DNA of 64,000 nt, taken from positions 3,269,001-3,333,000 of the forward strand of contig NZ_CP126307.1 in the NCBI RefSeq assembly GCF_030144325.1. The letters are read 5' to 3'. Both the position numbers and the translations under genes were made by a program. This document shows, in pieces, positions 10,107 to 18,503 of the stretch. The stretch's first letter is position 1, and every line of letters begins with the position of its first letter. The notes under the pieces were generated by a model. The model was given only the letters and a program-made list of their open reading frames with translations. It had not been told where the DNA came from and made no database searches. The DNA comes from Bosea vestrisii. GTDB lineage: Bacteria; Pseudomonadota; Alphaproteobacteria; Rhizobiales; Beijerinckiaceae.

Positions 10107-10694
10107 ATGCGTTCTGGCGAAGTGAAGCGCCGCACCAATGAGACCGATATCGCGGTCAAGCTCGTGCTCGACGGCACGGGCAAGGCCGAGATCGCGACTG
10201 GGGTCGGCTTCTTCGACCATATGCTCGATCTCTTCGCCCGCCATTCGCTGATCGACACCACGGTCACCGTGAAGGGCGACACCCATATCGACGATCACCA
10301 TTCGGTCGAGGATGCCGGCATCGCGCTCGGCGAGGCGCTCAAAGCCGCGCTCGGCGACAAGAAGGGCATTCGTCGCTATGCCGACGTGCATCTGCCGATG
10401 GACGAGACGCTGACCCGCGTCGCGGTCGACGTTTCCGGCCGGCCCTTCCTGGTTTTCCGGACGCAGTTCAAGGCGGAAAAGATCGGGACCTTCGACACCG
10501 AGCTGGTGCGCGAGTTCTTCCAGGCCTTCGCCATCAATGCCGGCATCACGCTGCATGTCGAGACGCTCTATGGCGACAACGCCCATCATATCGCCGAGAG
10601 CTGCTTCAAGGGCTTGGCGCGGGCGCTGCGCCAGGCGATCGAGGTCGATCCGCGCGAGGGCGGCCGTGTGCCCTCGACCAAGGGCGCATTGTAA
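10107..10694 (+). CDS. hisB: Imidazoleglycerol-phosphate dehydratase
   Basis: Seventh enzyme of histidine biosynthesis, 195 residues, monofunctional (no phosphatase domain). The duplicated metal-binding motifs FFDHMLDLFARH, DDHHSVEDAGIALGEAL, and later YGDNAHHIAESCFKGLARALR supply the manganese-binding histidines. It is the first gene of the plus-strand cluster hisB-DUF2628-hisH-hisA. Length and termini are normal. Confidence 0.97.
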   Translation: MRSGEVKRRTNETDIAVKLVLDGTGKAEIATGVGFFDHMLDLFARHSLIDTTVTVKGDTHIDDHHSVEDAGIALGEALKAALGDKKGIRRYADVHLPMDETLTRVAVDVSGRPFLVFRTQFKAEKIGTFDTELVREFFQAFAINAGITLHVETLYGDNAHHIAESCFKGLARALRQAIEVDPREGGRVPSTKGAL

Positions 10695-10706
10695 GGGATC
10701 GCTGCG

Positions 10707-11192
10707 ATGGCGTTCTATCAGGCTCTGATCCCGCCGCCGGATGCGGGAGGCTTGCGCGAGGAGATCGAGCAGGCCTGCCTCTTGCCGGAGAGCTTCACCT
10801 GGCCGGCTCTGATCTTCGGCGGCGTCTGGCTGCTGTTCAAGCGGCTCTGGCTCGTCTTCATCGTTTACGCCCTGGTCTGGGCTGGGTTGATCTACCTCCA
10901 GCGCCAGATGGGTTTTTCCTTTCTCGCTGTGATGCTCTCGCATACCGCCCTCGCGATTTTCCTCGGTCTCGAGGGCCAGAACCTGATCGCGCGCAAGCTG
11001 CTGCGTAAGGGCTGGCGGCTGGTCGACGTGGTCGAGGCGCCGGATCTCTCCAGCGCCGAGCGCCGCTTCTTCGAGCGGGCCTTGCCGGCCGGCGCGCCGC
11101 CGCGGGTCGCCGAGGCAGCGCCACCTCCCGTCCGTTTCGCACAGAGTTCCGCGCCGGTGATCGGCCTCTTCCCCGAGGCGAACGGACGATGA
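10707..11192 (+). CDS. DUF2628 small membrane protein in the his operon
   Basis: 161-residue protein with a DUF2628-type core: a cytoplasmic N-terminal part followed by hydrophobic segments (ALIFGGVWLLFKRLWLVFIV and MGFSFLAVMLSHTALAIFLGL). A polar proline/alanine-rich tail completes it. It starts 12 bases after hisB and ends with an ATGA overlap with hisH, so it is embedded in the operon. Homologues in this place are common in Hyphomicrobiales. No enzymatic role in histidine synthesis is known to me. Confidence 0.8.
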   Translation: MAFYQALIPPPDAGGLREEIEQACLLPESFTWPALIFGGVWLLFKRLWLVFIVYALVWAGLIYLQRQMGFSFLAVMLSHTALAIFLGLEGQNLIARKLLRKGWRLVDVVEAPDLSSAERRFFERALPAGAPPRVAEAAPPPVRFAQSSAPVIGLFPEANGR

Positions 11193-11845
11193 GCCAGACT
11201 GTCGCCATCGTCGATTACGGCTCGGGCAATCTGCACTCGGCCGCCAAGGCCTTCGAGCGCGCCGCTGCCGAGGCCGGTATCCCCTCGACCATCCGCGTCA
11301 CCAGCGATCCCGCCGAGGTTCGCGCCGCCGACCGCATCGTACTGCCAGGCGTCGGCGCCTTCGCTGATTGCCGGCGCGGTCTCGATGCCGTTCCCGGCAT
11401 GGTCGAGGCTCTGGAGGAGACGGTTCGGGCCAAGGGCCGGCCCTTTCTCGGCATCTGCGTCGGCATGCAGCTGATGGCGAGCCGCGGGCTCGAATACGTC
11501 ACAACCGAAGGCCTCGGCTGGATCGCCGGCGATGTCGCGCTGATCCGGCCGCAGGATGACGCCCTGAAGATTCCGCATATGGGCTGGAACACGCTGCATC
11601 CGCAGGACGAGCATCCCTTGCTCGCCGGCATCGAGACCGGCCCCTCCGGCTGGCACGCCTATTTCGTGCACTCCTACGCGCTGACGGCGGAGAATCCGCA
11701 GGAGGTTCTGGCGCTGACCGATTACGGCGGCCCGGTCACCGCGATCGTGGCAAAGGGCAACATCGCCGGCACGCAGTTCCACCCGGAGAAGAGCCAGAAG
11801 CTCGGCCTGAAGCTGATCGGCAATTTCCTGAGGTGGGCGCCGTGA
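11189..11845 (+). CDS. hisH: Imidazole glycerol phosphate synthase, glutaminase subunit HisH
   Basis: Class I glutamine amidotransferase of 218 residues that feeds ammonia to HisF. The N-terminus is VAIVDYGSGNLHSAAKA, the nucleophile elbow is LGICVGMQLM with the catalytic cysteine, and the catalytic His-Glu pair is in TQFHPEKSQKLG. It overlaps DUF2628 at its start and hisA at its end by four bases each, indicating translational coupling. Confidence 0.97.
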   Translation: MSQTVAIVDYGSGNLHSAAKAFERAAAEAGIPSTIRVTSDPAEVRAADRIVLPGVGAFADCRRGLDAVPGMVEALEETVRAKGRPFLGICVGMQLMASRGLEYVTTEGLGWIAGDVALIRPQDDALKIPHMGWNTLHPQDEHPLLAGIETGPSGWHAYFVHSYALTAENPQEVLALTDYGGPVTAIVAKGNIAGTQFHPEKSQKLGLKLIGNFLRWAP

Positions 11846-12576
11846 TTCTGTTCCCTGCGATCGACCTCAAGGAAGGCCAGTGCGTTCGGCTGAAGCAGGG
11901 CGACATGGGCCAGGCGACCATCTTCAACGATGATCCCGCCGCCCAGGCCGCGACCTTTGAGCGCCAAGGCTTCCAATGGCTGCACGTCGTCGATCTCGAC
12001 GGCGCCTTCGCCGGCAAGCCGATGAATGCGGCTGCTGTCGAGGCGATCCTGGCGCGTGTCTCGTTCCCGGTGCAGCTCGGCGGCGGCATCCGCGACATCA
12101 GGACGGTCGAGGGCTGGCTCGCCAAGGGCGTCGCCCGCGTCATCATCGGCACGGCGGCGGTACGCGATCCCGGCTTCGTGCGTGAGGCGGCCAGGGCCTT
12201 CCCGGGCAAGGTCGCTGTTGGCATCGATGCGCGCGACGGCTTCGTGGCTGTGGAAGGCTGGGCCGAGACCTCGGCGCTCGCCGCCGACGATCTCGGGCGC
12301 CGCTTCGAGGATGCCGGCGTCGCCGCGATCGTCTACACCGACATCGCCCGCGACGGCATGCTCCAGGGCATCAACTGGGACGGCACGATCGCGCTGGCGC
12401 ATGCGCTCTCGATCCCGGTGATCGCCTCTGGCGGGCTGGCCTCTATGGCCGATATCGAGCGGCTCATGGCGCCCGACGCGGCGATCCTTGAAGGCGCGAT
12501 CACCGGCCGCGCCCTCTATGATGGCCGCATCGACCCGGCGGCGGCATTGGCGAGAGTCGCCGCGGCAGTCAGCTGA
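11842..12576 (+). CDS. hisA: ProFAR isomerase HisA
   Basis: 1-(5-phosphoribosyl)-5-[(5-phosphoribosylamino)methylideneamino]imidazole-4-carboxamide isomerase, a (beta/alpha)8 barrel. The start is taken as GTG at 11842, giving MILFPAIDLKEGQCVRL, the normal HisA beginning, with a GTGA overlap to the hisH stop. Another GTG nine bases earlier is less typical. The catalytic aspartates are in PAIDLKEG and VYTDIARDGML. The gene ends 16 bases before the convergent carbonic anhydrase, where the histidine cluster is interrupted. Confidence 0.96.
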   Translation: MILFPAIDLKEGQCVRLKQGDMGQATIFNDDPAAQAATFERQGFQWLHVVDLDGAFAGKPMNAAAVEAILARVSFPVQLGGGIRDIRTVEGWLAKGVARVIIGTAAVRDPGFVREAARAFPGKVAVGIDARDGFVAVEGWAETSALAADDLGRRFEDAGVAAIVYTDIARDGMLQGINWDGTIALAHALSIPVIASGGLASMADIERLMAPDAAILEGAITGRALYDGRIDPAAALARVAAAVS

Positions 12577-12591
12577 GCTTCGAGAGCCCCG

Positions 12592-13301
12592 CTAGACCAG
12601 CTCGACCTTGCCGGTAGCCAGATCGTAGACGCCTCCGACCACGGCAAGCTGCTTCTGCGCGAGACGCTGCGACAGGATCGGCGTGGCCTTCTTCAGCTTG
12701 GCGACGTTGAGCCGGACATTGGCGATGGTCGCCGCCTTCAGCAGATCGGCCGCGCCCTCCTTCTGCGCGGCGAGCACGGCCGGCCTGATTGCGTTGATCA
12801 GCGCGGGCAGGTGCCCCGGCAGCTGCGTCTTCTCCTTGACGACGTTGATTGTCGCGGAGACGGCGCCGCAATTGCTGTGGCCAAGCACCAGGATGAGCTG
12901 CGAACCCAGTACCTGCGCGCCGTATTCGAGGCTCGCTAGCACGTCCTCGTTGACGAAGTTGCCGGCAACGCGGGTGACGAAGAGTTGGCCGGGCCCCTGG
13001 TCGAAGGCCAGTTCCGGTGCGATGCGCGAATCGGCGCAGCTCAGGATCGAGGCGAAGGGCGCTTGCGAGGCGGCGCGCGCCGCCCGGCCGGCCGAGAAAT
13101 CGCGCTCGTTCAGAGTGCCCGCGACATAGCGGGCATTGCCGTCCACCAGCCGCTTCAGAGCTTCATCGGAACCGACCGCGGCCGATTGCGCCCGGATGGA
13201 CGTTGAAAGGCGCTGGCCAGCGCCAGCCCGGCTCCGGCCGCCAGCAGCTTGCGGCGCGAGAGCCCGGTCTTGCCGGTGGCCGGGAGACAAGAATCGCACA
13301 T
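12592..13301 (-). pseudogene. Exported beta-carbonic anhydrase, frameshifted after the Tat signal
   Basis: The catalytic domain is intact in one frame and has the beta-class zinc ligands in ILSCADSRIAPEL (Cys, Asp) and LGHSNCGAVSATI (His, Cys). The natural start is the ATG at 13301-13299 in a different frame. It encodes a Tat signal with LSRRKLLAAGAGLALASA. The frames should join near 13201-13210, where one base appears to be missing (adding one base between TTT and CA would give A-F-A-T-S-I-R-A-Q). As given, the exported enzyme cannot be made. It would hydrate CO2 in the periplasm. Sequencing error and true inactivation are both possible. Confidence 0.75.
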
Positions 13302-13337
13302 CGTGGAATCCTCGAATGGCTGGCCTGCGATGGCCGT

Positions 13338-14122
13338 TCAGCGCAAATACTGCTCGTAATAGCGCTGATACTCGCCGGTCGCCTTGGCGATGTGCAGCCA
13401 CTGGTCGACGAAGGCCTTGAAGATCACGTCGCCGCGCGCGGCAGCAGATAGCCGATCTCGATGAAGGTCAGCGGTTTGTCGGGATTGATGGCGCAGAGGC
13501 CGGGCTTGAGCTTCTGCTGCACGGTCGCCTCGATCGCCTCGGTCACGAACACGTCGGCGCGCCCGGCCAGGATCTCGTCGAAGATGGTGACGTTGTCGCT
13601 GTGCAGCGTGACCTTGGCCTGCTTGAAGTTGCTCTTGGCGAAGCGCTCATTGGTGCCGCCGGGATTGGCGATCGCGGTGACGCCCGGCTTGTCGATGTCG
13701 GCGACGGTTCGGAACTTGTCCTTGTCGGCGCAGCGCGCCAGCGGGATCTTGCCGGTCCGCAGCGCCGGATCCGAGTAGAAGACGCGCTTCTGCCGCTCCA
13801 GCGTCACGCCGATGCCGCCCATGGCGATGTCGCATTTGGCGCCGGTGAAATCGGCCATCAGCTCGGCCCATTTCGTCCGCACGAATTTGGGCTCGACGCC
13901 GATCGCCTTGGCGAGCGACTTCGCCATCTCGATGTCGATGCCCTCGAAGCTGTCGCCGGCGGCATTGGTGAACGGCTTGTAGTCGCCGGTGGTGCAGATG
14001 CGGAGCGTGCCGGCGCTCTGGATCGCATCGAGCTGGCTCACGGGCGCCTGTGCCTGAGCCGCGCCAATGCAGAGCAGACCTGAGAAAGCGGCGAGTCCGC
14101 CGCGCCTGATCGTCGATAGCAT
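13338..14122 (-). pseudogene. PheC-like periplasmic binding-fold protein, frameshifted near the 3' end
   Basis: Periplasmic solute-binding-fold protein closely related to its neighbour at 14318. The start ATG at 14122 gives the signal MLSTIRRGGLAAFSGLLCIG ending AQA. The body has CTTGDYKPFTNAAGDSFEG, RTKWAELMADF, CDIAMGGIGVTLERQKR and NPGGTNERFAKSNFKQAK, which match cyclohexadienyl dehydratase (PheC) better than generic amino-acid-binding proteins, from memory. The frame stops at 13424. An extra CG in the CGCGCGCG run at 13433-13440, relative to the paralogue, causes this. Removing it restores a reading through VDQWLHIAKATGEY to the stop at 13338-13340. Confidence 0.75.
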
Positions 14123-14317
14123 GAGCCCGTGTTTCCCCTCTTGTCGTTGCGGCAAGGAGATCAGTGCGCAAAGGCGGGTTCAACCGCCGCGCGGGCGAGG
14201 CGGTCGTGTCTGGCACGCATTGCTTGCTACCGGGCGATGCATGTCCGCTGTGCTGGAACATGCTCCAGGTTGCACCACGCCGCGATCCAGGCGCGGCGCG
14301 GTCCTTGGTCGGCCCGA

Positions 14318-15115
14318 TCAGCGCACGAACTGATTGTAGATCGTGGCGAACTCGCCGGTTGCCTTGGCAAGATGCAGCCACTGGTCGACGAACGCCTTGA
14401 AGACGATGTCGCCGCGCGGCAGCAGATAGCCCATCTCGCCATATTGCAGGGGAGCGTCGGGGTTGATGGCGCAAAGGCCCGGCCGGATTTTCTCCTGGAC
14501 CTTCGTCTCGATCGACTCGGCGACCATGATGTCGGCCTTGCCGGCGAGGATCTGATCCCAGATCGTGACATTGTCCGGGAAGATCTCGATCTTGGCCTGC
14601 TTGAAGTTGGCGCGCACGAAGCGTTCGTTGGTGCCGCCCGGATTGACGATGACGCGCGTCTCCGGCTTGTCGATATCTGCGACGGTCTGGAACTTGGAGA
14701 CATCGGCGCAGCGCGCGATCGGCGCCTTGCCGTTGATCAGATAGGGCGCGGAGAAGAAGGCGCGCTTCTGCCGGTCGAGCGTCACCGAGATGCCGCCCAT
14801 GGCGATGTCGCACTTGCCGCCGGTGAAGTCGTTCATCAGATCGGCCCATTTCGTCTGCACGAACTTGGCCTCGACGCCGATGGCCTTCGCCAGCGACTTC
14901 GCGAGCTCGATGTCGATGCCCTCATAGCCGCCGTCCTTGGCCAGCGTGAACGGCTTGTAGTCGCCGGTGGTGCAGATCTGCAGGGCGCCGCGGCTCTGGA
15001 TTGTCTCGAGCTGACTCTGCGGGGCCTGCGCCAGCGCGGCGGCTGTCAGGCCGAGCCCGGCGGCGGCGCTCAGCGCCGCGAGCTTCAGGGCCTTGAAGGA
15101 CGATGTGATCGTCAT
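14318..15115 (-). CDS. PheC-like periplasmic cyclohexadienyl dehydratase / amino-acid-type binding protein
   Basis: Intact 265-residue paralogue of the neighbouring gene. A Sec signal of about 30 residues ends ALAQA. Conserved blocks are CTTGDYKPFTLAKDGGYEG, QTKWADLMNDFTGGKCDIAMGG, INGKAPIARCADVSKFQT, NPGGTNERFVRANFKQAK, NVTIWDQILAGKADIM and AKATGEF. These recall periplasmic cyclohexadienyl dehydratase, which turns prephenate into phenylpyruvate or arogenate into phenylalanine. No permease or ATPase gene is adjacent, which also favours an enzyme over a transporter component. A purely transport-related binding role cannot be excluded. Confidence 0.75.
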   Translation of the reverse strand: MTITSSFKALKLAALSAAAGLGLTAAALAQAPQSQLETIQSRGALQICTTGDYKPFTLAKDGGYEGIDIELAKSLAKAIGVEAKFVQTKWADLMNDFTGGKCDIAMGGISVTLDRQKRAFFSAPYLINGKAPIARCADVSKFQTVADIDKPETRVIVNPGGTNERFVRANFKQAKIEIFPDNVTIWDQILAGKADIMVAESIETKVQEKIRPGLCAINPDAPLQYGEMGYLLPRGDIVFKAFVDQWLHLAKATGEFATIYNQFVR

Positions 15116-15267
15116 GGGAATCCCCCTCGGTTTTGCTTATGGCGCGCAAGAAAGCAGGGATCGTGCCGGCGATCAATCCAGCCGGCGCGCGCCGCGTTTG
15201 CGTGCAGCATGGCCGCAGCGCTATATGCGCCCGATCCTTTGTCGTTCCGCCCCGGGCAGGCCTGCCG

Positions 15268-16032
15268 ATGACCCTGAAGACCCGCATCATCCCCTGCCTC
15301 GACGTCAAGGACGGCCGTGTCGTCAAGGGCGTGCAGTTCCTCGATCTCGTCGATGCCGGCGATCCCGTCGAGGCGGCCAAGGCCTATGATGCGGCCGGGG
15401 CCGACGAGCTCTGCTTTCTCGACATCACTGCCAGCAGCGAGGACCGCGGCATCCTGTTCGATGTCGTCACGCGCACGGCCGAAGCCTGCTTCATGCCGCT
15501 CACGGTCGGTGGCGGCGTGCGCTCGGTCGAGGATATCAGGCAATTGCTGCTGGCCGGCGCAGACAAGGTCTCGATCATGACCGAGGCGGTGAAGCGCCGC
15601 GAGTTCGTACGTGAAGCCGCGCAGAAATACGGCGCGCAATGCATTGTCGTCGCGATCGACGCCAAGCAGGTTTCGCCCGATCGCTGGGAAGTCTTCACCC
15701 ATGGCGGCCGCAACCCGACCGGACTCGACGCTGTCGCCTATGCCCGCGAGGTCGCCTCATTGGGTGCAGGCGAGATCCTGCTCACTTCGATGGATCGCGA
15801 CGGCGCCAAAACCGGCTTCGACCTCGACCTGACCCGCCGCGTCGCCGATGCGGTCTCGATCCCGGTCGTCGCCTCGGGCGGCGTCGGCACGCTCGACCAT
15901 CTCGTCGAGGGCGTGCGCGAGGGCCGCGCCTCGGCCGTGCTCGCCGCCTCGATCTTCCATTTCGGCACCTTCACCATCCCGCAGGCCAAGGCGCATATGG
16001 CCGCCGCTGGGCTGGCGATGCGGCTGGATTGA
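15268..16032 (+). CDS. hisF: Imidazole glycerol phosphate synthase, cyclase subunit HisF
   Basis: (Beta/alpha)8 barrel synthase of 254 residues that combines PRFAR with ammonia from HisH. The start at ATG 15268 gives MTLKTRIIPCLDVKDGRVVKG, the standard N-terminus. The catalytic aspartates are in CLDVKDG and LTSMDRDGAKTGFD. The gene resumes the histidine cluster after the opposite-strand insertion at 12.6-15.1 kb and is followed four bases later by hisE. Confidence 0.97.
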   Translation: MTLKTRIIPCLDVKDGRVVKGVQFLDLVDAGDPVEAAKAYDAAGADELCFLDITASSEDRGILFDVVTRTAEACFMPLTVGGGVRSVEDIRQLLLAGADKVSIMTEAVKRREFVREAAQKYGAQCIVVAIDAKQVSPDRWEVFTHGGRNPTGLDAVAYAREVASLGAGEILLTSMDRDGAKTGFDLDLTRRVADAVSIPVVASGGVGTLDHLVEGVREGRASAVLAASIFHFGTFTIPQAKAHMAAAGLAMRLD

Positions 16033-16036
16033 CGCG

Positions 16037-16357
16037 ATGACAGTTTTCTCGCTGACCGATCTCGAACGCATCGTCGCCGAGCGCGCGTCTGCCCCGCCTG
16101 AGGAATCCTGGACGGCGAAGCTCCTCGCCGCCGGTCCCGAGCGCGCCGCCAAGAAGCTTGGCGAAGAAGCCGTCGAGACGGTGATCGCGGCCGTGAAAGG
16201 TGATCGTGACGAGCTTATCGCCGAGAGCGCCGATCTGCTTTATCATCTTTTGGTCGTGCTCAAGGCCCGCGATGTTGCATTGCGGGACGTATTGAGCCAG
16301 CTTGAGGCCCGTACCGCGCGTTCCGGCCTGGCCGAGAAAGCGGCGCGGCCCCGTTGA
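16037..16357 (+). CDS. hisE: Phosphoribosyl-ATP pyrophosphatase
   Basis: 106-residue MazG-like enzyme for the second step of histidine biosynthesis. The start at ATG 16037 gives MTVFSLTDLERIVAERA. The metal-binding EXXE motif and partner residues are in KKLGEEAVETVIAA and ELIAESADLLYHLLVVL. No HisI domain is fused. It lies four bases after hisF and about 50 bases before coaA. Confidence 0.95.
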   Translation: MTVFSLTDLERIVAERASAPPEESWTAKLLAAGPERAAKKLGEEAVETVIAAVKGDRDELIAESADLLYHLLVVLKARDVALRDVLSQLEARTARSGLAEKAARPR

Positions 16358-16409
16358 AGTCGAGGCGAGTGTCGCGTTGAACCTCGAAGCCTGGAATACG
16401 GGGGGCATC

Positions 16410-17384
16410 ATGGACCAGCGTCCGATCGCGGCGCCGCCTGGCCCCGACCTCGTCTCGCCCTATCGCAGCTTCACGCGCGACGAGTGGGCGCATCTGCGCG
16501 CCGATGCGCCATTGACGCTCTCGGTCGACGACCTCACCAAGCTGCAGTCGATCAACGATCCGATTTCGCTCGACGAGATCGTCGCGATCTATCTGCCGCT
16601 CTCGCGCCTGCTCTCGCTCTACGTCGCCGCGACGCAAGGGTTGTTCAAGGCGACTCAGCGCTTCCTGATGGCCGAGGCTGAGGTCAAGGTTCCCTATGTC
16701 ATCGGCGTCGCCGGCTCGGTCGCAGTCGGCAAGTCGACCACGGCGCGCGTGCTGAAGGCGTTGCTTTCGCGCTGGCCGAACACGCCCAAGGTCGAGCTGG
16801 TCACCACCGACGGCTTCCTGTTGCCCAATGCCGAGCTCGAGCGCCGCGGCCTGATGCAGCGCAAGGGCTTCCCCGAGAGCTATGACAGCGCGGCGATCCT
16901 GCGCTTCCTCTCCGAGGTTAAGGCCGGCAAGCGCGCCGTCAGCGCGCCGGTCTATTCGCATCTGGTCTATGACGTCGTGCCGGGCGAGCAGGTCACGGTG
17001 GAGCGGCCGGACATCCTGATCCTCGAAGGTCTGAACGTGCTGCAGCCGAGCCGGATGCCGCGCGACGGCACGATCATCCCGTTCGTCTCGGACTTTTTCG
17101 ACTTCTCGGTCTATCTCGACGCCGACGAGAACGACCTGCACCGCTGGTACGTCAACCGCTTCATGACCTTGCGCCAGACCGCCTTCCGCGATCCGCGCTC
17201 CTTCTTCCGCAAATATGCCGAGATCGGCGAGGAGGAGGCGCTCTCGATCGCCGAGAACCTCTGGACCGGCATCAATCTGCCAAACTTGCGGGAGAACATC
17301 GTCCCGACCCGCCAGCGCGCTGGCCTGATCCTGACCAAGGGCGCCAGCCACCGTATCCAGCGGGTCGCTCTTAGGCGGTTGTAG
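16410..17384 (+). CDS. coaA: Type I pantothenate kinase
   Basis: First enzyme of coenzyme A biosynthesis, 324 residues. The start at ATG 16410 gives MDQRPIAAPPG. The P-loop is GVAGSVAVGKSTTARVL at about residues 99-115. VTTDGFLLPNAELERRG and MQRKGFPESYD are pantothenate-kinase signatures, and NIVPTRQRAGLILTKGASH is the conserved C-terminus. It follows hisF-hisE, a common alphaproteobacterial arrangement. Confidence 0.96.
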   Translation: MDQRPIAAPPGPDLVSPYRSFTRDEWAHLRADAPLTLSVDDLTKLQSINDPISLDEIVAIYLPLSRLLSLYVAATQGLFKATQRFLMAEAEVKVPYVIGVAGSVAVGKSTTARVLKALLSRWPNTPKVELVTTDGFLLPNAELERRGLMQRKGFPESYDSAAILRFLSEVKAGKRAVSAPVYSHLVYDVVPGEQVTVERPDILILEGLNVLQPSRMPRDGTIIPFVSDFFDFSVYLDADENDLHRWYVNRFMTLRQTAFRDPRSFFRKYAEIGEEEALSIAENLWTGINLPNLRENIVPTRQRAGLILTKGASHRIQRVALRRL

Positions 17385-17417
17385 CGCGGGCGTGAAACCG
17401 CCAGTTCTGAAACCACT

Positions 17418-17945
17418 ATGACGACCTATGTCGCCCTGCTGCACTCGATCGTGCTCGGCCCCGGCAAGCGCCTGGTGATGACGGATCTGAAGGCCATGGC
17501 GGCGGAACTCGGCTTCGGCGATCCGCGCACCTGGGTCGCCACCGGCAATCTGATCTTCGAGGGCGACGATGCGCCCCTCCCAGCGATCGAGAGCCGCTTG
17601 GAAGCGGCTTTCCGTGCCCGTTTCGGCAAGCATGTCGACATCATCCTGCGCACGGCGCAGGATTGGCGGCGACTCACCGCCCAAAATCCCTTCCCGCACG
17701 GGAACGGTGCCGATGTCGGTATCCGCGTCATGCGAAAGCCGCTCGGCCAGGACGCCCTGTCGATGCTCGGCGGGCTCGCCGCGCCCGGCCTTGCGCTCGC
17801 CCTTGCCGACGGTGATCTATGGATCGATTTCAGCGCCAAACCGAGCGAGACGAAGCTGCTCTCGCATCTGACGACCAAGAAACTCGGCGTCGGCACACTG
17901 CGCAACGCCAATACCGTCAATGCCCTTGCCGCGATGCTGAACTGA
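17418..17945 (+). CDS. DUF1697 family protein
   Basis: 175 residues with the DUF1697 pattern: MTTYVALLHSIVLGPGKRLVMTDLKAMAAELGF, then VATGNLIFEG, IESRLEAAF and DIILRTAQDW. The N-terminal HSIVLGPGKRL replaces the more usual RGINVGG-type loop. The family is widespread in bacteria and its biochemical function is not established. It begins 33 bases after coaA on the same strand. Confidence 0.78.
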   Translation: MTTYVALLHSIVLGPGKRLVMTDLKAMAAELGFGDPRTWVATGNLIFEGDDAPLPAIESRLEAAFRARFGKHVDIILRTAQDWRRLTAQNPFPHGNGADVGIRVMRKPLGQDALSMLGGLAAPGLALALADGDLWIDFSAKPSETKLLSHLTTKKLGVGTLRNANTVNALAAMLN

Positions 17946-17986
17946 TGCTCCAGCCCGCGTATTCGACGCGATAGGAACCTCTGACG

Positions 17987-18442
17987 GTGCTGGAGCAGCT
18001 CGATCTTTCCGCCCTCGGCCTGATGGCCGGCGCCGCCTTCGTCGCTGCGACGTTGCTGCCGGCGCAGTCGGAGGTCGTCTTCGTCGGGCTGCTGGCGGCG
18101 AAGACCGTCGATCCGACGCTCCTTTTCATCGTCGCTTCGCTCGCCAATACGGCCGGCTCGGTCGTCAACTGGTGGCTCGGCCGGCTGATCGCGACGGGTG
18201 GCGTCGAGCGCCTGCCGGCACGGCTGCGGCCCGACCCGGTGCGCTTCGCCAAGGCGCAGGGCTGGTTCGCCCGCTTCGGTTGGCCGTCCTTGCTCTTCGC
18301 CTGGCTGCCGATCGGTGGCGATCCGCTGACCTTGGTCGCGGGATCGCTGAACTATCCACTTCTGCGCTTCATTCTGCTCGTGTTCATCGGCAAGGCGGCA
18401 CGTTATGCCCTGCTCTGGGCGGGCTGGGCGGTCGCTGCATAA
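17987..18442 (+). CDS. YqaA-type small DedA/VTT-domain membrane protein
   Basis: 151-residue integral membrane protein starting at GTG 17987. Features are GAAFVAATLLPAQSEVVFVGLL, ANTAGSVVNWWLGR, and GWFARFGWPSLLFAWLPIGGDPLTLVAG, the conserved pattern of the YqaA branch of the SNARE-associated/VTT (DedA-like) family. Three to four hydrophobic segments are visible. DedA relatives are linked to lipid flipping and envelope homeostasis. The specific role of this branch is not known to me. Confidence 0.82.
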   Translation: MLEQLDLSALGLMAGAAFVAATLLPAQSEVVFVGLLAAKTVDPTLLFIVASLANTAGSVVNWWLGRLIATGGVERLPARLRPDPVRFAKAQGWFARFGWPSLLFAWLPIGGDPLTLVAGSLNYPLLRFILLVFIGKAARYALLWAGWAVAA

Positions 18443-18503
18443 GCATTTGCGCGTATTGCGGTCTCGGGCTACCAGCGAGGCCCATTCTGATGGAGACCAG
18501 ATC

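Noticed and set aside
9923..10282. N-terminal extension of the PEP-mutase-family gene
   Set aside because: The extra residues are antisense to hisB and its upstream region. A good ribosome-binding site precedes the ATG at 9922.
13302..13401. N-terminal extension of the carbonic anhydrase frame to 13401
   Set aside because: It has no signal or domain features and overlaps the real 3' end of the neighbouring PheC-like gene once that frameshift is repaired. The Tat signal in another frame is the natural N-terminus.
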